From positions 1-38,745 of the forward strand of contig JAIRQF010000122.1 in the NCBI GenBank assembly GCA_031256635.1: DNA of 38,745 bases. The letters are read 5' to 3'. The notes beneath the pieces are model-generated. The model worked only from the letters and a program-made list of their open reading frames with translations, did not search any database and was not told the origin of the DNA. Within the stretch, counting starts at the first letter, position 1. Each line of letters starts with the position of its first letter. This document shows, piece by piece, positions 16,075 to 23,734 of this stretch. This DNA is from Treponema sp. (GTDB taxonomy: Bacteria > Spirochaetota > Spirochaetia > Treponematales > Breznakiellaceae). Position numbers and translations under genes: made by a program.

Positions 16075-16097
16075 ATAAATCTTTTTAGGAGTATCAA

Positions 16098-16880
16098 ATG
16101 AAAAAGACAAAGAGACTTTTCGGGACAATCGCTTTTATTACGGCAATTGTATTCACTTTCTCAACCTGCGGCGGCAACGGCCCTACCGGCCCTTCGCAGT
16201 CAACGTACAATTGGGTTGACGATAACAATATTTATGCGCTGACTATTACCGATGACGGCGCAACAAGAGCAAACGTCACAGCAGGCAGCTACATATTAAA
16301 AATAATTTTATTTAGCGGAATTGTAAAAATCATTGAAGGAATTGCACAAAACGGCGGCGGCGGAAATATCATACTATCTAATTACGATAAGCCTGATATC
16401 TCAATAAATATTACCGGTAATACCGTAACAACAACCGCCGGTGTTATTTATGATGAATCAGGAAACACAGTATCGATGACTGGCGGAGGTCATGATTTGA
16501 TCAAGGGCGGCGGCGCAGATGTAGATGTTACCGGAAGATGGCAGATGAAAACAAGCCTTGATAATTTAGCAAAGGAAATGGCAGCTGAAAATGGTATGAC
16601 TGTACAAGAAACCAAAGCAATGCTTTCGATGTTTGGTGTAACTGATCCGGTAATACTCGCAGAAGTCGAATTTACCAGTGACAATAAGTGTTTAACATAC
16701 GATGTAGATAAAGACGGAACTGTAAGTAATACTCCAGATTCTACAGGCACTTATGCTGTGTCAGGAAAAACTGTAATAGCAGTTGATGAAGAAGGTACAA
16801 TGATTCTCACATCAAGCGGGAATAAGCTTACAGGAACTGCTCCAGACAGCGATATTCCTTTTGAATTAACAAGAAAATAA
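16098..16880 (+). CDS. Lipoprotein of unknown function
   Basis: The 260-aa protein has a lipoprotein signal ending FTFSTC (Cys24) and a Gly/Pro/Ser linker. The body is two beta-rich parts: residues about 36-140 with repeated Thr/Asn/Gly strands, and about 145-260 beginning DVTGRWQMKTSLDNLAKEMA and ending SGNKLTGTAPDSDIPFELTRK. The later part, with 'D.DGTVS..PDSTGTYAVSGKTVIAVDEEGTMILT', resembles repeated small lipoprotein domains in treponemes that report a threshold or 'TGTY' strand pattern. No catalytic residues are evident. AGGAG before the ATG fixes the start. A terminator follows directly, and a hairpin and heptamer repeat precede it, so expression may be variable. Confidence 0.75.
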   Translation: MKKTKRLFGTIAFITAIVFTFSTCGGNGPTGPSQSTYNWVDDNNIYALTITDDGATRANVTAGSYILKIILFSGIVKIIEGIAQNGGGGNIILSNYDKPDISINITGNTVTTTAGVIYDESGNTVSMTGGGHDLIKGGGADVDVTGRWQMKTSLDNLAKEMAAENGMTVQETKAMLSMFGVTDPVILAEVEFTSDNKCLTYDVDKDGTVSNTPDSTGTYAVSGKTVIAVDEEGTMILTSSGNKLTGTAPDSDIPFELTRK

Positions 16881-16888
16881 AATTCTTA

Positions 16889-16923
16889 CTGTAACCCTCT
16901 CTCACAGAGGGTTACAGTTTTTT
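16889..16923 (+). terminator. Rho-independent terminator after the lipoprotein gene
   Basis: A perfect 12-bp stem (CTGTAACCCTCT at 16889-16900 with AGAGGGTTACAG at 16906-16917) has a CTCAC loop and six T. The stop codon of the opposite-strand gene (16912-16914) lies inside the right arm. Confidence 0.93.
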
Positions 16924-17562
16924 CAGCAGCTCAATGTATAGTATCTCATCAAAGTAATCCGAAGCGGAAACGGAGTCCAGCGGAAAAACATTCATATTAA
17001 TTGTATCGATATACAAAACAGCTAATTCCATGTCCGGAGCGATTGATTTTATAACAACGTACAGCAATTCTGAACAATATATTTTACTGTCGTCAAAAAG
17101 GTTAAAGCCCCAATCAAACGGACGGTTCAGGTATTCCAAAGCTTTATCGGAAATTAGTGTTCCGTCAATTGATTTTACCCTGAATACTCCAATATTTAAC
17201 GCTGCCTGTAAAAACTGCTCCAGAGAGTTTTCTTCAACGCCTTTTTCTTTATTTAAGATGGATCCAACTGCATTGATTACCGAGATGTTCCCGTTCCGTA
17301 TCCTTACAATACCCAGGTGTGAAAATCTCTTATCGGTTAATGAAATTTCGCTGAACGGAGAAGATAAAGCTCCGTCACCATGACGCAGAATTATATCGCC
17401 GTCTTTCAGATACGGAATTACTCCTGAACTGTCAATTACAATATTCGGGCTTTTTCGGGGAATTGTAAAAAAAAGAATTATCGCTGTAATAATTAATATG
17501 AATATAACAATTGTAATTATCAGCGGCTTTCTTTTATGAACCGGCAGAAAGTTTTTTATCAT
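16912..17562 (-). CDS. YiiX/YebB-like permuted NlpC/P60 papain-fold enzyme, membrane anchored
   Basis: This protein of about 216 residues has an N-terminal basic segment and one membrane helix (about 14-35), then a YiiX-type domain. The signature is DGDIILRHGDG, FSHLGIVRI with the likely catalytic His, and later FDWGFNLFDDSKIYCSELLYVVI with the catalytic Cys in YCSELLY; Cys following His is the permuted order of this family. Members are thought to be thiol amidases or lipid-linked hydrolases, largely uncharacterised. The start is uncertain: ATG at 17562 or TTG at 17583, neither with a good ribosome binding site. Its stop codon lies within the terminator of the convergent lipoprotein gene. Confidence 0.8.
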   Translation of the reverse strand: MIKNFLPVHKRKPLIITIVIFILIITAIILFFTIPRKSPNIVIDSSGVIPYLKDGDIILRHGDGALSSPFSEISLTDKRFSHLGIVRIRNGNISVINAVGSILNKEKGVEENSLEQFLQAALNIGVFRVKSIDGTLISDKALEYLNRPFDWGFNLFDDSKIYCSELLYVVIKSIAPDMELAVLYIDTINMNVFPLDSVSASDYFDEILYIELLKKL

Positions 17563-17745
17563 GCTATTTTTAAGTGTTCCCAATAATTAACGGCACAGTA
17601 TTTTTATCGGCTTTATATTATCATGTATTACATACCATAAAGTAGCCTTACTGACTTGTTTTTCCATTTATAAATCGTTCTTCGGCTTTAGATATTTGTT
17701 TTCATCTCCTTTAACTTAAAATTACCTGGAGACGATAGAAAATAC

Positions 17746-17774
17746 TTGTGTTATACCTATACCCGTGTTAAAAT
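17746..17774 (+). promoter_or_regulatory. Candidate nifJ promoter
   Basis: TTGTGT (17746-17751) and TAAAAT (17769-17774) are 17 bases apart. The -10 has one mismatch and the -35 keeps TTG only. A leader of about 65 bases would precede the nifJ ATG. Confidence 0.45.
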
Positions 17775-17847
17775 TTTCGCATTGTTTGGGAAATTTCATG
17801 TTCTGTGGGTCTTCTCCAAACCATCTACCAAAAAGCAGAGGAATAAT

Positions 17848-20800
17848 ATGGCAGGTAAAAACATTGCAATGATTGACGGTAATAACGCGGCGGCTCATGT
17901 TGCCCACGCGCTCAGCGAAGTAATCGCGATTTATCCGATTACCCCTTCAAGCCCCATGGGAGAGCTCTCCGATGAGTTTTCCGCGCAGGGACGTAAAAAT
18001 ATCTGGGGCGCGGTTCCCGATGTTATAGAATTGCAGTCCGAAGCGGGCGCGGCGGCGGCGGTTCACGGAGCGCTTACAACAGGCGCGATGTCTGTTACAT
18101 TTACCGCTTCCCAGGGCTTATTGCTCATGATTCCCAACATGTATAAAATCGCCGGTGAACTTACATCCACTGTTTTCCATATTTCAGCCCGCGCGCTTGC
18201 GACATCAAGCCTTTCCATTTTCGGAGACCATCAGGATGTAATGGCCTGCCGCCAGACAGGCTGGGCAATGCTTTCTTCCAACAGCGTTCAGGAAGTAATG
18301 GATCTGGCTCTTATCGCGCACGCGAGCACATTGCGCTCAAGGATACCGTTCCTTCACTTCTTTGACGGTTTCCGTACAAGCCACGAGCTTCAGAAGGTAG
18401 AGGAAATTTCTTACGATGACATGCGCCAGATGATCGATGACGACCTTGTCGCGGAACACCGCAAGAGGGGCCTTACTCCTGAAAAACCGACTATTCGCGG
18501 AACAGCGCAAAACCCCGACACTTATTTCCAGGGCAGGGAAGGCGTTAATAAATATTACCAAAAAACCGCGGCTATTGTTCAGGCAGAAATGGATAAGTTC
18601 GCGAAATTACTGGGACGCTCATATCACATATTTGATTATTACGGCGCGAAAGACGCAGATAAGGTTATCATCATTATGGGTTCAGGCGCGGACACTGTCG
18701 AAGAGACGATTGATTATCTTAACAGTAAAGGCGAAAAAACCGGTTTGGTTAAAGTGCGCCTCTTCCGTCCGTTTGACGCGAAATTATTTGTAAAGGCATT
18801 GCCCTCAACCGTAAAATCAATCGCGGTTCTGGATCGCACAAAAGAGCCCGGCTCGCTTGGGGAGCCGCTTTATGAAGATGTCCGCACCGCAATCGCGGAA
18901 ATGCAGGCTTCAGGCGAGTTCAGTCCCAATCCGTTAATTCTGGGCGGACGCTACGGCCTTGGTTCAAAAGAGTTTACTCCTTCCATGGTAAAAGCTGTAT
19001 ACGATAACCTTTCAGGCAAGAAGATCGCAAACTTTATCGTCGGTATAAAAGACGATGTTCTTGGCAAGAGCCTTGATTATGATCCAGGCTTCTTCATCGC
19101 CGAAGAAGGCATGAACGAAGCGCTGTTCTACGGCCTTGGTTCTGACGGAACTGTCGGCGCCAATAAGAACTCAATTAAAATCATCAGCGAAGCAAGACCT
19201 GAACTTAACTGTCAGGCGTATTTCTCCTATGACTCAAAAAAATCCGGCGGCTTTACAGTTTCCCACCTTCGCTTCGGTAAAAATAAAATCAGGCGTCCGT
19301 ACCTTATCAACTCTGCGGATTTCCTTGCCTGCCATAAATTTTCCTACATGGAAATGTACAACATGCTTTCCAGCATTAAACCAGGCGGAACATTCCTCCT
19401 TAACAGCCCGTTCAAAAAGGCTGATGTGTGGAAAGAGCTTCCTGTCGAAGTCCAACAGAAAATAATTGATAAAAAACTGAAGTTCTATGTTATTGACGCG
19501 GCTGAAATTGCGCGTAACACCGGAATGGGAAACCGCATTAATACGGTCATGCAGGCCGCCTATTTTAAAATTTCAGGCGTACTGCAGGAAGCCGAAGCTG
19601 TAAAACTCATGAAGGAACACATTGAACATTCCTACGGTAAAAAAGGCAAGGATGTTGTAGAAAAGAATTACAAAACTGTTGACGCGGCTTTGGGCGCAGT
19701 TGAAACCGTGGATTATCCTTCAAAAACCGAAGGCAATAACCACATGAAAGTGCCTTTTGCCACCGCGAATGATCCGTGGATTAAGGAAACTCTTGGAACA
19801 GCTTCATTTCAGGCTGGCGATACTCTGTCTGTCAGTAAAATCCCTGAAGACGGAACATTCCCGACAGCTACAACCCAGTATGAAAAACGGTCGGTCGCGG
19901 AGCTTGTCCCGGTATGGAATCCCGATGTTTGTATCCAGTGCGGTAACTGTACTGTTGTTTGCCCCCATGGATGTGTCCGAATGAAAAACGTAAGCGACGC
20001 GGACGCCGCCAAAGCGCCCAAAGGCTTAAAGACCGCGGCAGTTAAACCCAAGCCGGTAGACGGCCAAAAGGCGGCGCTTGTTATTTCCTGCGAAGACTGT
20101 ATGGATTCAGGCGTTTGCGGGCTTTGTATAAATATCTGTCCGATGTCAAAAGACGCAAGTAAACCGTGTGCCCTTTCCAAGAAATCATACGCCGACGATC
20201 CTGTATTCCATGACGAGCAGGCCGCTGTTTGGAATTACTTCCTCAGCCTTCCTGAAACGCCGGCGGCGGGTGAATTGAACAGTCCCAAAGCTCTTGCGTA
20301 CAAACGCCCGTTATTTGAATTCTCAGGCGCCTGCGGCGGCTGCGGTGAGACTCCGTATGTTAAACTTATGTCGCAGCTTTTCGGCGACAGAGCGCTGATT
20401 GCAAACGCAACGGGTTGTTCATCAATTTACGGCGGAAACCTGCCGACAACGCCTTATTGTAAAAACGCCGAAGGAAGAGGTCCCGTGTGGTCAAACTCGC
20501 TCTTTGAAGACGCCGCAGAGTTCGCGCTTGGCTTCAGGCTTACAAGCGACAAGCTTGCCGTTCATGTCCGCGAGATGGCTGTCAAAGCAAAAGGCGAAGG
20601 TATCGCCGTTGCGATCATCGATAAACTGCTTGCAAATACGCAGGCTGACGATGCCGCTATCAATGAACAGCGTAAAAATGTAGACGAGTTGAAAGCCGCC
20701 CTTAAAGGCGACTCAAAGCCGACCGCGAAAATGCTGCTCTCGTTAGCTGATCATTTTGTAAAGAGATCGGTATGGGGATTCGGCGGCGACGGCTGGGCGT

Positions 20801-21411
20801 ATGATATCGGTTTCGGAGGACTGGATCATGTTCTCGCTTCCGGAAAAAATGTCAACCTGCTCTGCCTTGACACAGAAGTTTATTCCAACACCGGCGGTCA
20901 GATGTCAAAATCAACTCCTGTCGGCGCAATCGCGAAATTCGCCTACGCCGGAAAAGATATTGTTAAAAAAGACCTTGGCGCAATCGCGATGAGTTACGGT
21001 TATGTTTATGTAGCGAAAATTTCACTCGGCGCTGATATGAATAAAGCGATCAGGGCATTCCGCGAAGCAGAATCGTACAACGGCCCGTCTTTAATCATCG
21101 CGTACGCGCACTGTATTAATCACGGTATTGATATGAGTAAAGGCCTTGAGCAGGGCAAAGCCGCAGTAACAAGCGGACTATGGCCGCTTTACCGTTACGA
21201 CCCGCGCCTTAAGGATCAGGGAAAGAACCCCTTCCAGCTTGATTCCAAAGAGGCGACCACAGCGATTGAAGACTTCATGTACAAGGAAGTCCGCTTCAAG
21301 AGCCTTAAAGCCGCAGACCCGGCGCGCGCCGATATGTTGCTTGCGAAAGCGAAGAAGCAAGCTGAGCGTGTTTGGAAAGAGTATAAGTATCTTTCGGACA
21401 GGCCGTTCTAA
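17848..21411 (+). CDS. nifJ: Pyruvate:ferredoxin (flavodoxin) oxidoreductase
   Basis: The single-chain enzyme of about 1187 residues oxidises pyruvate with CoA to acetyl-CoA and CO2, reducing ferredoxin or flavodoxin. Domains run in normal order. Domain I carries YPITPSSPMGE. A transketolase-C-like domain follows (to about 410), then the EKR region. The 8Fe ferredoxin domain has CIQCGNCTVVCPHG at about 695-708 and CEDCMDSGVCGLCINICP from about 748. The TPP domain starts at CGGCGETPYVKL (about 828), with GGDGWAYDIGFGG near 978 and YSNTGGQMSKSTP. I chose the ATG at 17848, which has AGAGGA before it and begins the conserved MAGKNIAMIDGN; an earlier in-frame codon adds an unrelated extension. The gene stands alone. 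Oxygen sensitivity of the family implies an anaerobic host. Confidence 0.97.
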   Translation: MAGKNIAMIDGNNAAAHVAHALSEVIAIYPITPSSPMGELSDEFSAQGRKNIWGAVPDVIELQSEAGAAAAVHGALTTGAMSVTFTASQGLLLMIPNMYKIAGELTSTVFHISARALATSSLSIFGDHQDVMACRQTGWAMLSSNSVQEVMDLALIAHASTLRSRIPFLHFFDGFRTSHELQKVEEISYDDMRQMIDDDLVAEHRKRGLTPEKPTIRGTAQNPDTYFQGREGVNKYYQKTAAIVQAEMDKFAKLLGRSYHIFDYYGAKDADKVIIIMGSGADTVEETIDYLNSKGEKTGLVKVRLFRPFDAKLFVKALPSTVKSIAVLDRTKEPGSLGEPLYEDVRTAIAEMQASGEFSPNPLILGGRYGLGSKEFTPSMVKAVYDNLSGKKIANFIVGIKDDVLGKSLDYDPGFFIAEEGMNEALFYGLGSDGTVGANKNSIKIISEARPELNCQAYFSYDSKKSGGFTVSHLRFGKNKIRRPYLINSADFLACHKFSYMEMYNMLSSIKPGGTFLLNSPFKKADVWKELPVEVQQKIIDKKLKFYVIDAAEIARNTGMGNRINTVMQAAYFKISGVLQEAEAVKLMKEHIEHSYGKKGKDVVEKNYKTVDAALGAVETVDYPSKTEGNNHMKVPFATANDPWIKETLGTASFQAGDTLSVSKIPEDGTFPTATTQYEKRSVAELVPVWNPDVCIQCGNCTVVCPHGCVRMKNVSDADAAKAPKGLKTAAVKPKPVDGQKAALVISCEDCMDSGVCGLCINICPMSKDASKPCALSKKSYADDPVFHDEQAAVWNYFLSLPETPAAGELNSPKALAYKRPLFEFSGACGGCGETPYVKLMSQLFGDRALIANATGCSSIYGGNLPTTPYCKNAEGRGPVWSNSLFEDAAEFALGFRLTSDKLAVHVREMAVKAKGEGIAVAIIDKLLANTQADDAAINEQRKNVDELKAALKGDSKPTAKMLLSLADHFVKRSVWGFGGDGWAYDIGFGGLDHVLASGKNVNLLCLDTEVYSNTGGQMSKSTPVGAIAKFAYAGKDIVKKDLGAIAMSYGYVYVAKISLGADMNKAIRAFREAESYNGPSLIIAYAHCINHGIDMSKGLEQGKAAVTSGLWPLYRYDPRLKDQGKNPFQLDSKEATTAIEDFMYKEVRFKSLKAADPARADMLLAKAKKQAERVWKEYKYLSDRPF

Positions 21412-21414
21412 ACT

Positions 21415-21459
21415 GTTTGTATACGATGTTCCGCCGCAGGCGGAATGTCGTATACAAAC
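21415..21459. repeat. Long near-perfect palindrome after nifJ
   Basis: Arms of 21 bases (21415-21435 and 21439-21459) pair with two mismatches around a three-base loop; the core is TTCCGCC-GCA-GGCGGAA. No T tract follows on the plus strand, so it is not a standard terminator, though it begins three bases after the nifJ stop and could end or protect that transcript. Confidence 0.8.
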
Positions 21460-21536
21460 GCGCTGCGACATAAAATCTATAAATTTTAAATGAAAAATTA
21501 ATAATTGTATATTTTTTAATCTATATTAATGAATTT

Positions 21537-21887
21537 CTATAGGTGTTTATAGGTTTTTAGTGTTTTTCGTATTGAATCCAAAAGTGCTTTATCAAAAGAA
21601 ACTCTCAAAGATGTTGAGAAATCATCAAGGCACTTATTCACCGTAATTAATATATCTTCTGGGACTTGTTTTTCAGGTTGAAATAATTCAAAAACTTCAA
21701 TTTCTAAGGCATTTGCCAAATTTACTAAGGATAAAGGTGAAATCCAGCCTCTTTTTGTCTCTATATCAGATAAATAATTAGTTGAAATCCCCATTTTTTC
21801 CGCTAATTTTGCTTGAGTCCAGCCCTTACGTTGACGATATCGTTTTATATTACGGCCAAAAATGTTCCGTAAGCCTGATTCATCCAC
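21537..21887 (-). CDS. XRE-family (Cro/CI-type) helix-turn-helix regulator
   Basis: The 116-aa protein has an N-terminal HTH domain (about 9-66): FGRNIKRYRQRKGWTQAKLAEKMGISTNYLSDIETKRGWISPLSLVNLANALEIEVFELF (given here in two pieces of the same domain) is the standard arrangement, with WTQAKLAEKMG as helix 2 and STNYLSDIE as recognition helix. The rest (67-116) is helical, perhaps for dimerisation. The start appears to be GTG at 21887. It diverges from a lipoprotein gene, and the region between carries repeated AATACY half-sites around a strong promoter, so it is probably a repressor of the neighbour, of itself, or both. Confidence 0.88.
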   Translation of the reverse strand: MDESGLRNIFGRNIKRYRQRKGWTQAKLAEKMGISTNYLSDIETKRGWISPLSLVNLANALEIEVFELFQPEKQVPEDILITVNKCLDDFSTSLRVSFDKALLDSIRKTLKTYKHL

Positions 21888-21924
21888 TATATATTTAATC
21901 CTTATACCTTGAATTATTTATTAT

Positions 21925-21991
21925 GGTATTGGCTTGACAAATTATCCAACAGGCAATACTATTAAATATAATACTAGGTAATACCAGTATT
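21925..21991 (+). promoter_or_regulatory. Strong promoter embedded in five AATACY/GGTATT half-sites (putative operator)
   Basis: TTGACA (21934-21939) and TACTAT (21957-21962) are 17 bases apart. Half-sites are GGTATT at 21925, AATACT at 21955 (overlapping the -10), AATACT at 21970, AATACC at 21980 and its inverse AGTATT at 21986. The last three form the nested palindrome AATACT...GGTAATACC...AGTATT. Placement over and after the promoter fits repression by the divergent XRE protein. Confidence 0.65.
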
Positions 21992-22045
21992 TTAGTTTAT
22001 AAAGATTTAGAATATTGGAGTACTGTAAAAATTATGGAGGAATGT

Positions 22046-22468
22046 ATGACAGAAAAAAGACTTTATTTGGGAAGACTGGTAATAGTGCTGGTATTTGGAT
22101 TAATGGTTGTTGGGTGTGATGATGAACCAAAGAAAACGTATAATACGAAAACGTATTATTATGAGGCTTATTCTATTACAATGTCCCAATATGATACATT
22201 TGTTGGTTCAGTTCCTGCTGGGAATAATTATTCATTCTCAGAAATACAAGGGTTCAGAAATATATTACGAGGATTTGGAGGAACATTTGTTGAATCAAAT
22301 TCTGGTGTAACCGAATCTGAATTGCAATCTTTTGCTAATCAACATGGGCTTGGAGGTGTTGAATATAACCAAGTAAAAGAAGCATTAGATTCTGTTGGAA
22401 ATTTAATTACGTTTTTTTATACTACTTCTCCTTCAACTATGATATGGGTATATGTCGAAAAAGAGTAA
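22046..22468 (+). CDS. Small lipoprotein paired with the XRE regulator
   Basis: The 140-aa protein starts MTEKRLYLGRLVIVLVF and has the lipobox MVVGC (Cys24). A Lys/Thr/Tyr-rich linker follows, then a domain of about 100 residues with YSITMSQYDTFVGSV, GFRNILRGFGGTFVE and SELQSFANQHGLGG, ending in aromatic strands (ITFFYTTSPSTMIWVYVEKE). No family recognised. I chose the second ATG because GGAGGA lies at correct distance before it; the first ATG (22034) overlaps that site. The gene is controlled by the TTGACA/TACTAT promoter with operator-like repeats. It and the regulator look more AT-rich than their neighbours, which may mean transfer. Confidence 0.72.
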   Translation: MTEKRLYLGRLVIVLVFGLMVVGCDDEPKKTYNTKTYYYEAYSITMSQYDTFVGSVPAGNNYSFSEIQGFRNILRGFGGTFVESNSGVTESELQSFANQHGLGGVEYNQVKEALDSVGNLITFFYTTSPSTMIWVYVEKE

Positions 22469-22613
22469 AATTTAAAAAGATTTTACGCTGTCTAACGAGG
22501 CTGTCGAATTTATACAAATGACACATAACATATCTAAAAAGCTTGTGTAAAAAGTAAAAAATGATATAATAACGGCATTATGGTAAGATATAAAGAAAAC
22601 GATATCACACAAG

Positions 22614-22647
22614 GGCTGTTTCTGGTTTACATTAAATAGCCTTTTTT
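22614..22647 (+). terminator. Probable terminator after the lipoprotein gene
   Basis: GGCTGTTT (22614-22621) pairs with AAATAGCC (22634-22641), one wobble, with a 12-base loop and six T. It lies 145 bases after the lipoprotein stop, first of three hairpins in the gene-free stretch 22469-22795. Confidence 0.6.
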
Positions 22648-22649
22648 AG

Positions 22650-22689
22650 GTTTTGAAAAGCAGTTTTTCGGGCTAACGCTCTTCAAAAC
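22650..22689. repeat. Imperfect hairpin A in the 22469-22795 gap
   Basis: GTTTTGAA (22650-22657) and TTCAAAAC (22682-22689) are perfect arms, extended inward by AAGC/GCTC with one mismatch. No T tract follows, so its role is unclear. Confidence 0.55.
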
Positions 22690-22706
22690 TGTGATATTTA
22701 TAGGAA

Positions 22707-22757
22707 GCTCTTACAAAACGCAAACCTTCGGTTTGAAAGTTTTGCAAGAGCCTATTT
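22707..22757 (+). terminator. Hairpin B with T-rich tail, before the LplB-type permease
   Basis: GCTCTTACAAAACGCAAACC (22707-22726) pairs with the stretch 22731-22751 with one internal mismatch and a small bulge, around a TTCG loop. ATTTTTG follows. It is terminator-like and ends a few bases before the -35 of the permease promoter, so it may insulate the sugar operon. Confidence 0.55.
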
Positions 22758-22760
22758 TTG

Positions 22761-22789
22761 TTGACAGGTTTTTTTTATTGATATAGCAT
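22761..22789 (+). promoter_or_regulatory. Promoter of the LplBCA-type transporter operon
   Basis: A consensus -35 TTGACA (22761-22766) is 17 bases before TAGCAT (22784-22789, four of six matches). The ATG follows after six bases, with no ribosome binding site, so transcription could start at the initiation codon. Confidence 0.5.
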
Positions 22790-22795
22790 ATTTAT

Positions 22796-23722
22796 ATGCA
22801 GCCAAAAATAAGATCGAGTTTATTTTTAAAACGGCTAATCGATCAACGTTATTTGCTGCTTTTATCAATTCCTTTCATTATTTGGCTCGCAATTTTCAGG
22901 TATATTCCCCTCTTTGGATGGATCACGGCTTTTCAGGACTATAAACTGCATTTGGGCTGGTTTGGTTCCGCGTTTGTCGGATTTAAAAATTTCGCGGATT
23001 TTTTCAAACACAATCTCTTTCCTTCCGCCATGCAAAATACGCTAGCCATGAGCCTTATGATGCTGGTTTTAGGCACATTCATGGCCATCACTTTCGCCGT
23101 TCTTTTGAACGAACTGCGCTATCTTCCGTTTAAAAGGTTTACGCAGACTGTCTCATATCTTCCGCACTTTGTTTCATGGGTTGTTGTCGCAAATATTGTT
23201 ACCCAAATGCTCGCTATCTCAGGCCCAATTAATGAAATCCTTCTTGAGCTTGGTTTGATTAAAGATCCTACCAATGTAATGATAAAACCTGAGTATTTCT
23301 GGTGGGTAGTAGTATTATCTGATATATGGAAGGAAATGGGCTGGAACGCGATTATTTACCTTGCGGCAATGGCGGGAATTGATTCCCAGATTTATGAAGC
23401 GGCGGAAATTGACGGCGTTAACCGTTTTCAGAAAATTTGGTATGTTACGCTGCCTGGGATTCAGGGCACTATCGTAATTCTTCTTATTTTGAGCATTGGA
23501 AATATTATTAACATCGGTTTTGAAAGACAGTTCATGCTTCAGAACGCTGTTACTTTTCCCAAAGCGCTCACGCTGGATTATTTCGCGTACAGGTACGGCC
23601 TTACAATGTTCAGGTATTCGTTTGGTACTGCCATCGGTATATTTAAGTCAGTGATTAGTATAATTTTGCTTTTCCTTGCCAATTATTTGGCGAAGAGATC
23701 CGGTACAGGAAGGCTGTTCTAA
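22796..23722 (+). CDS. Sugar ABC transporter permease, LplB/YteP type
   Basis: The 308-aa protein has six predicted membrane helices. The opening LLLLSIPFIIWLAIFRYIPLFGWITAFQDYK is typical of LplB-like permeases, and the EAA loop EAAEIDGVNRFQKIWYVTLPGI (quoted as one motif, about residues 200-221) contacts an ATPase. With the next two genes and the GH105 it mirrors the yteP-ytcP-ytcQ-yteR set of Bacillus subtilis, which imports rhamnogalacturonan disaccharides. No ATPase is encoded nearby, as is usual for these importers, which share an MsmX-type ATPase. The start has no Shine-Dalgarno. Confidence 0.9.
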   Translation: MQPKIRSSLFLKRLIDQRYLLLLSIPFIIWLAIFRYIPLFGWITAFQDYKLHLGWFGSAFVGFKNFADFFKHNLFPSAMQNTLAMSLMMLVLGTFMAITFAVLLNELRYLPFKRFTQTVSYLPHFVSWVVVANIVTQMLAISGPINEILLELGLIKDPTNVMIKPEYFWWVVVLSDIWKEMGWNAIIYLAAMAGIDSQIYEAAEIDGVNRFQKIWYVTLPGIQGTIVILLILSIGNIINIGFERQFMLQNAVTFPKALTLDYFAYRYGLTMFRYSFGTAIGIFKSVISIILLFLANYLAKRSGTGRLF

Positions 23723-23734
23723 TAAGGAGAGAAA

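Noticed and set aside
15809-16078. Plus-strand 89-codon frame through the repeat as a confirmed gene
   Set aside because: The promoter placement is suggestive, but the peptide is mostly repeat and the rest resembles nothing known. It is kept as a finding and not listed as a CDS.
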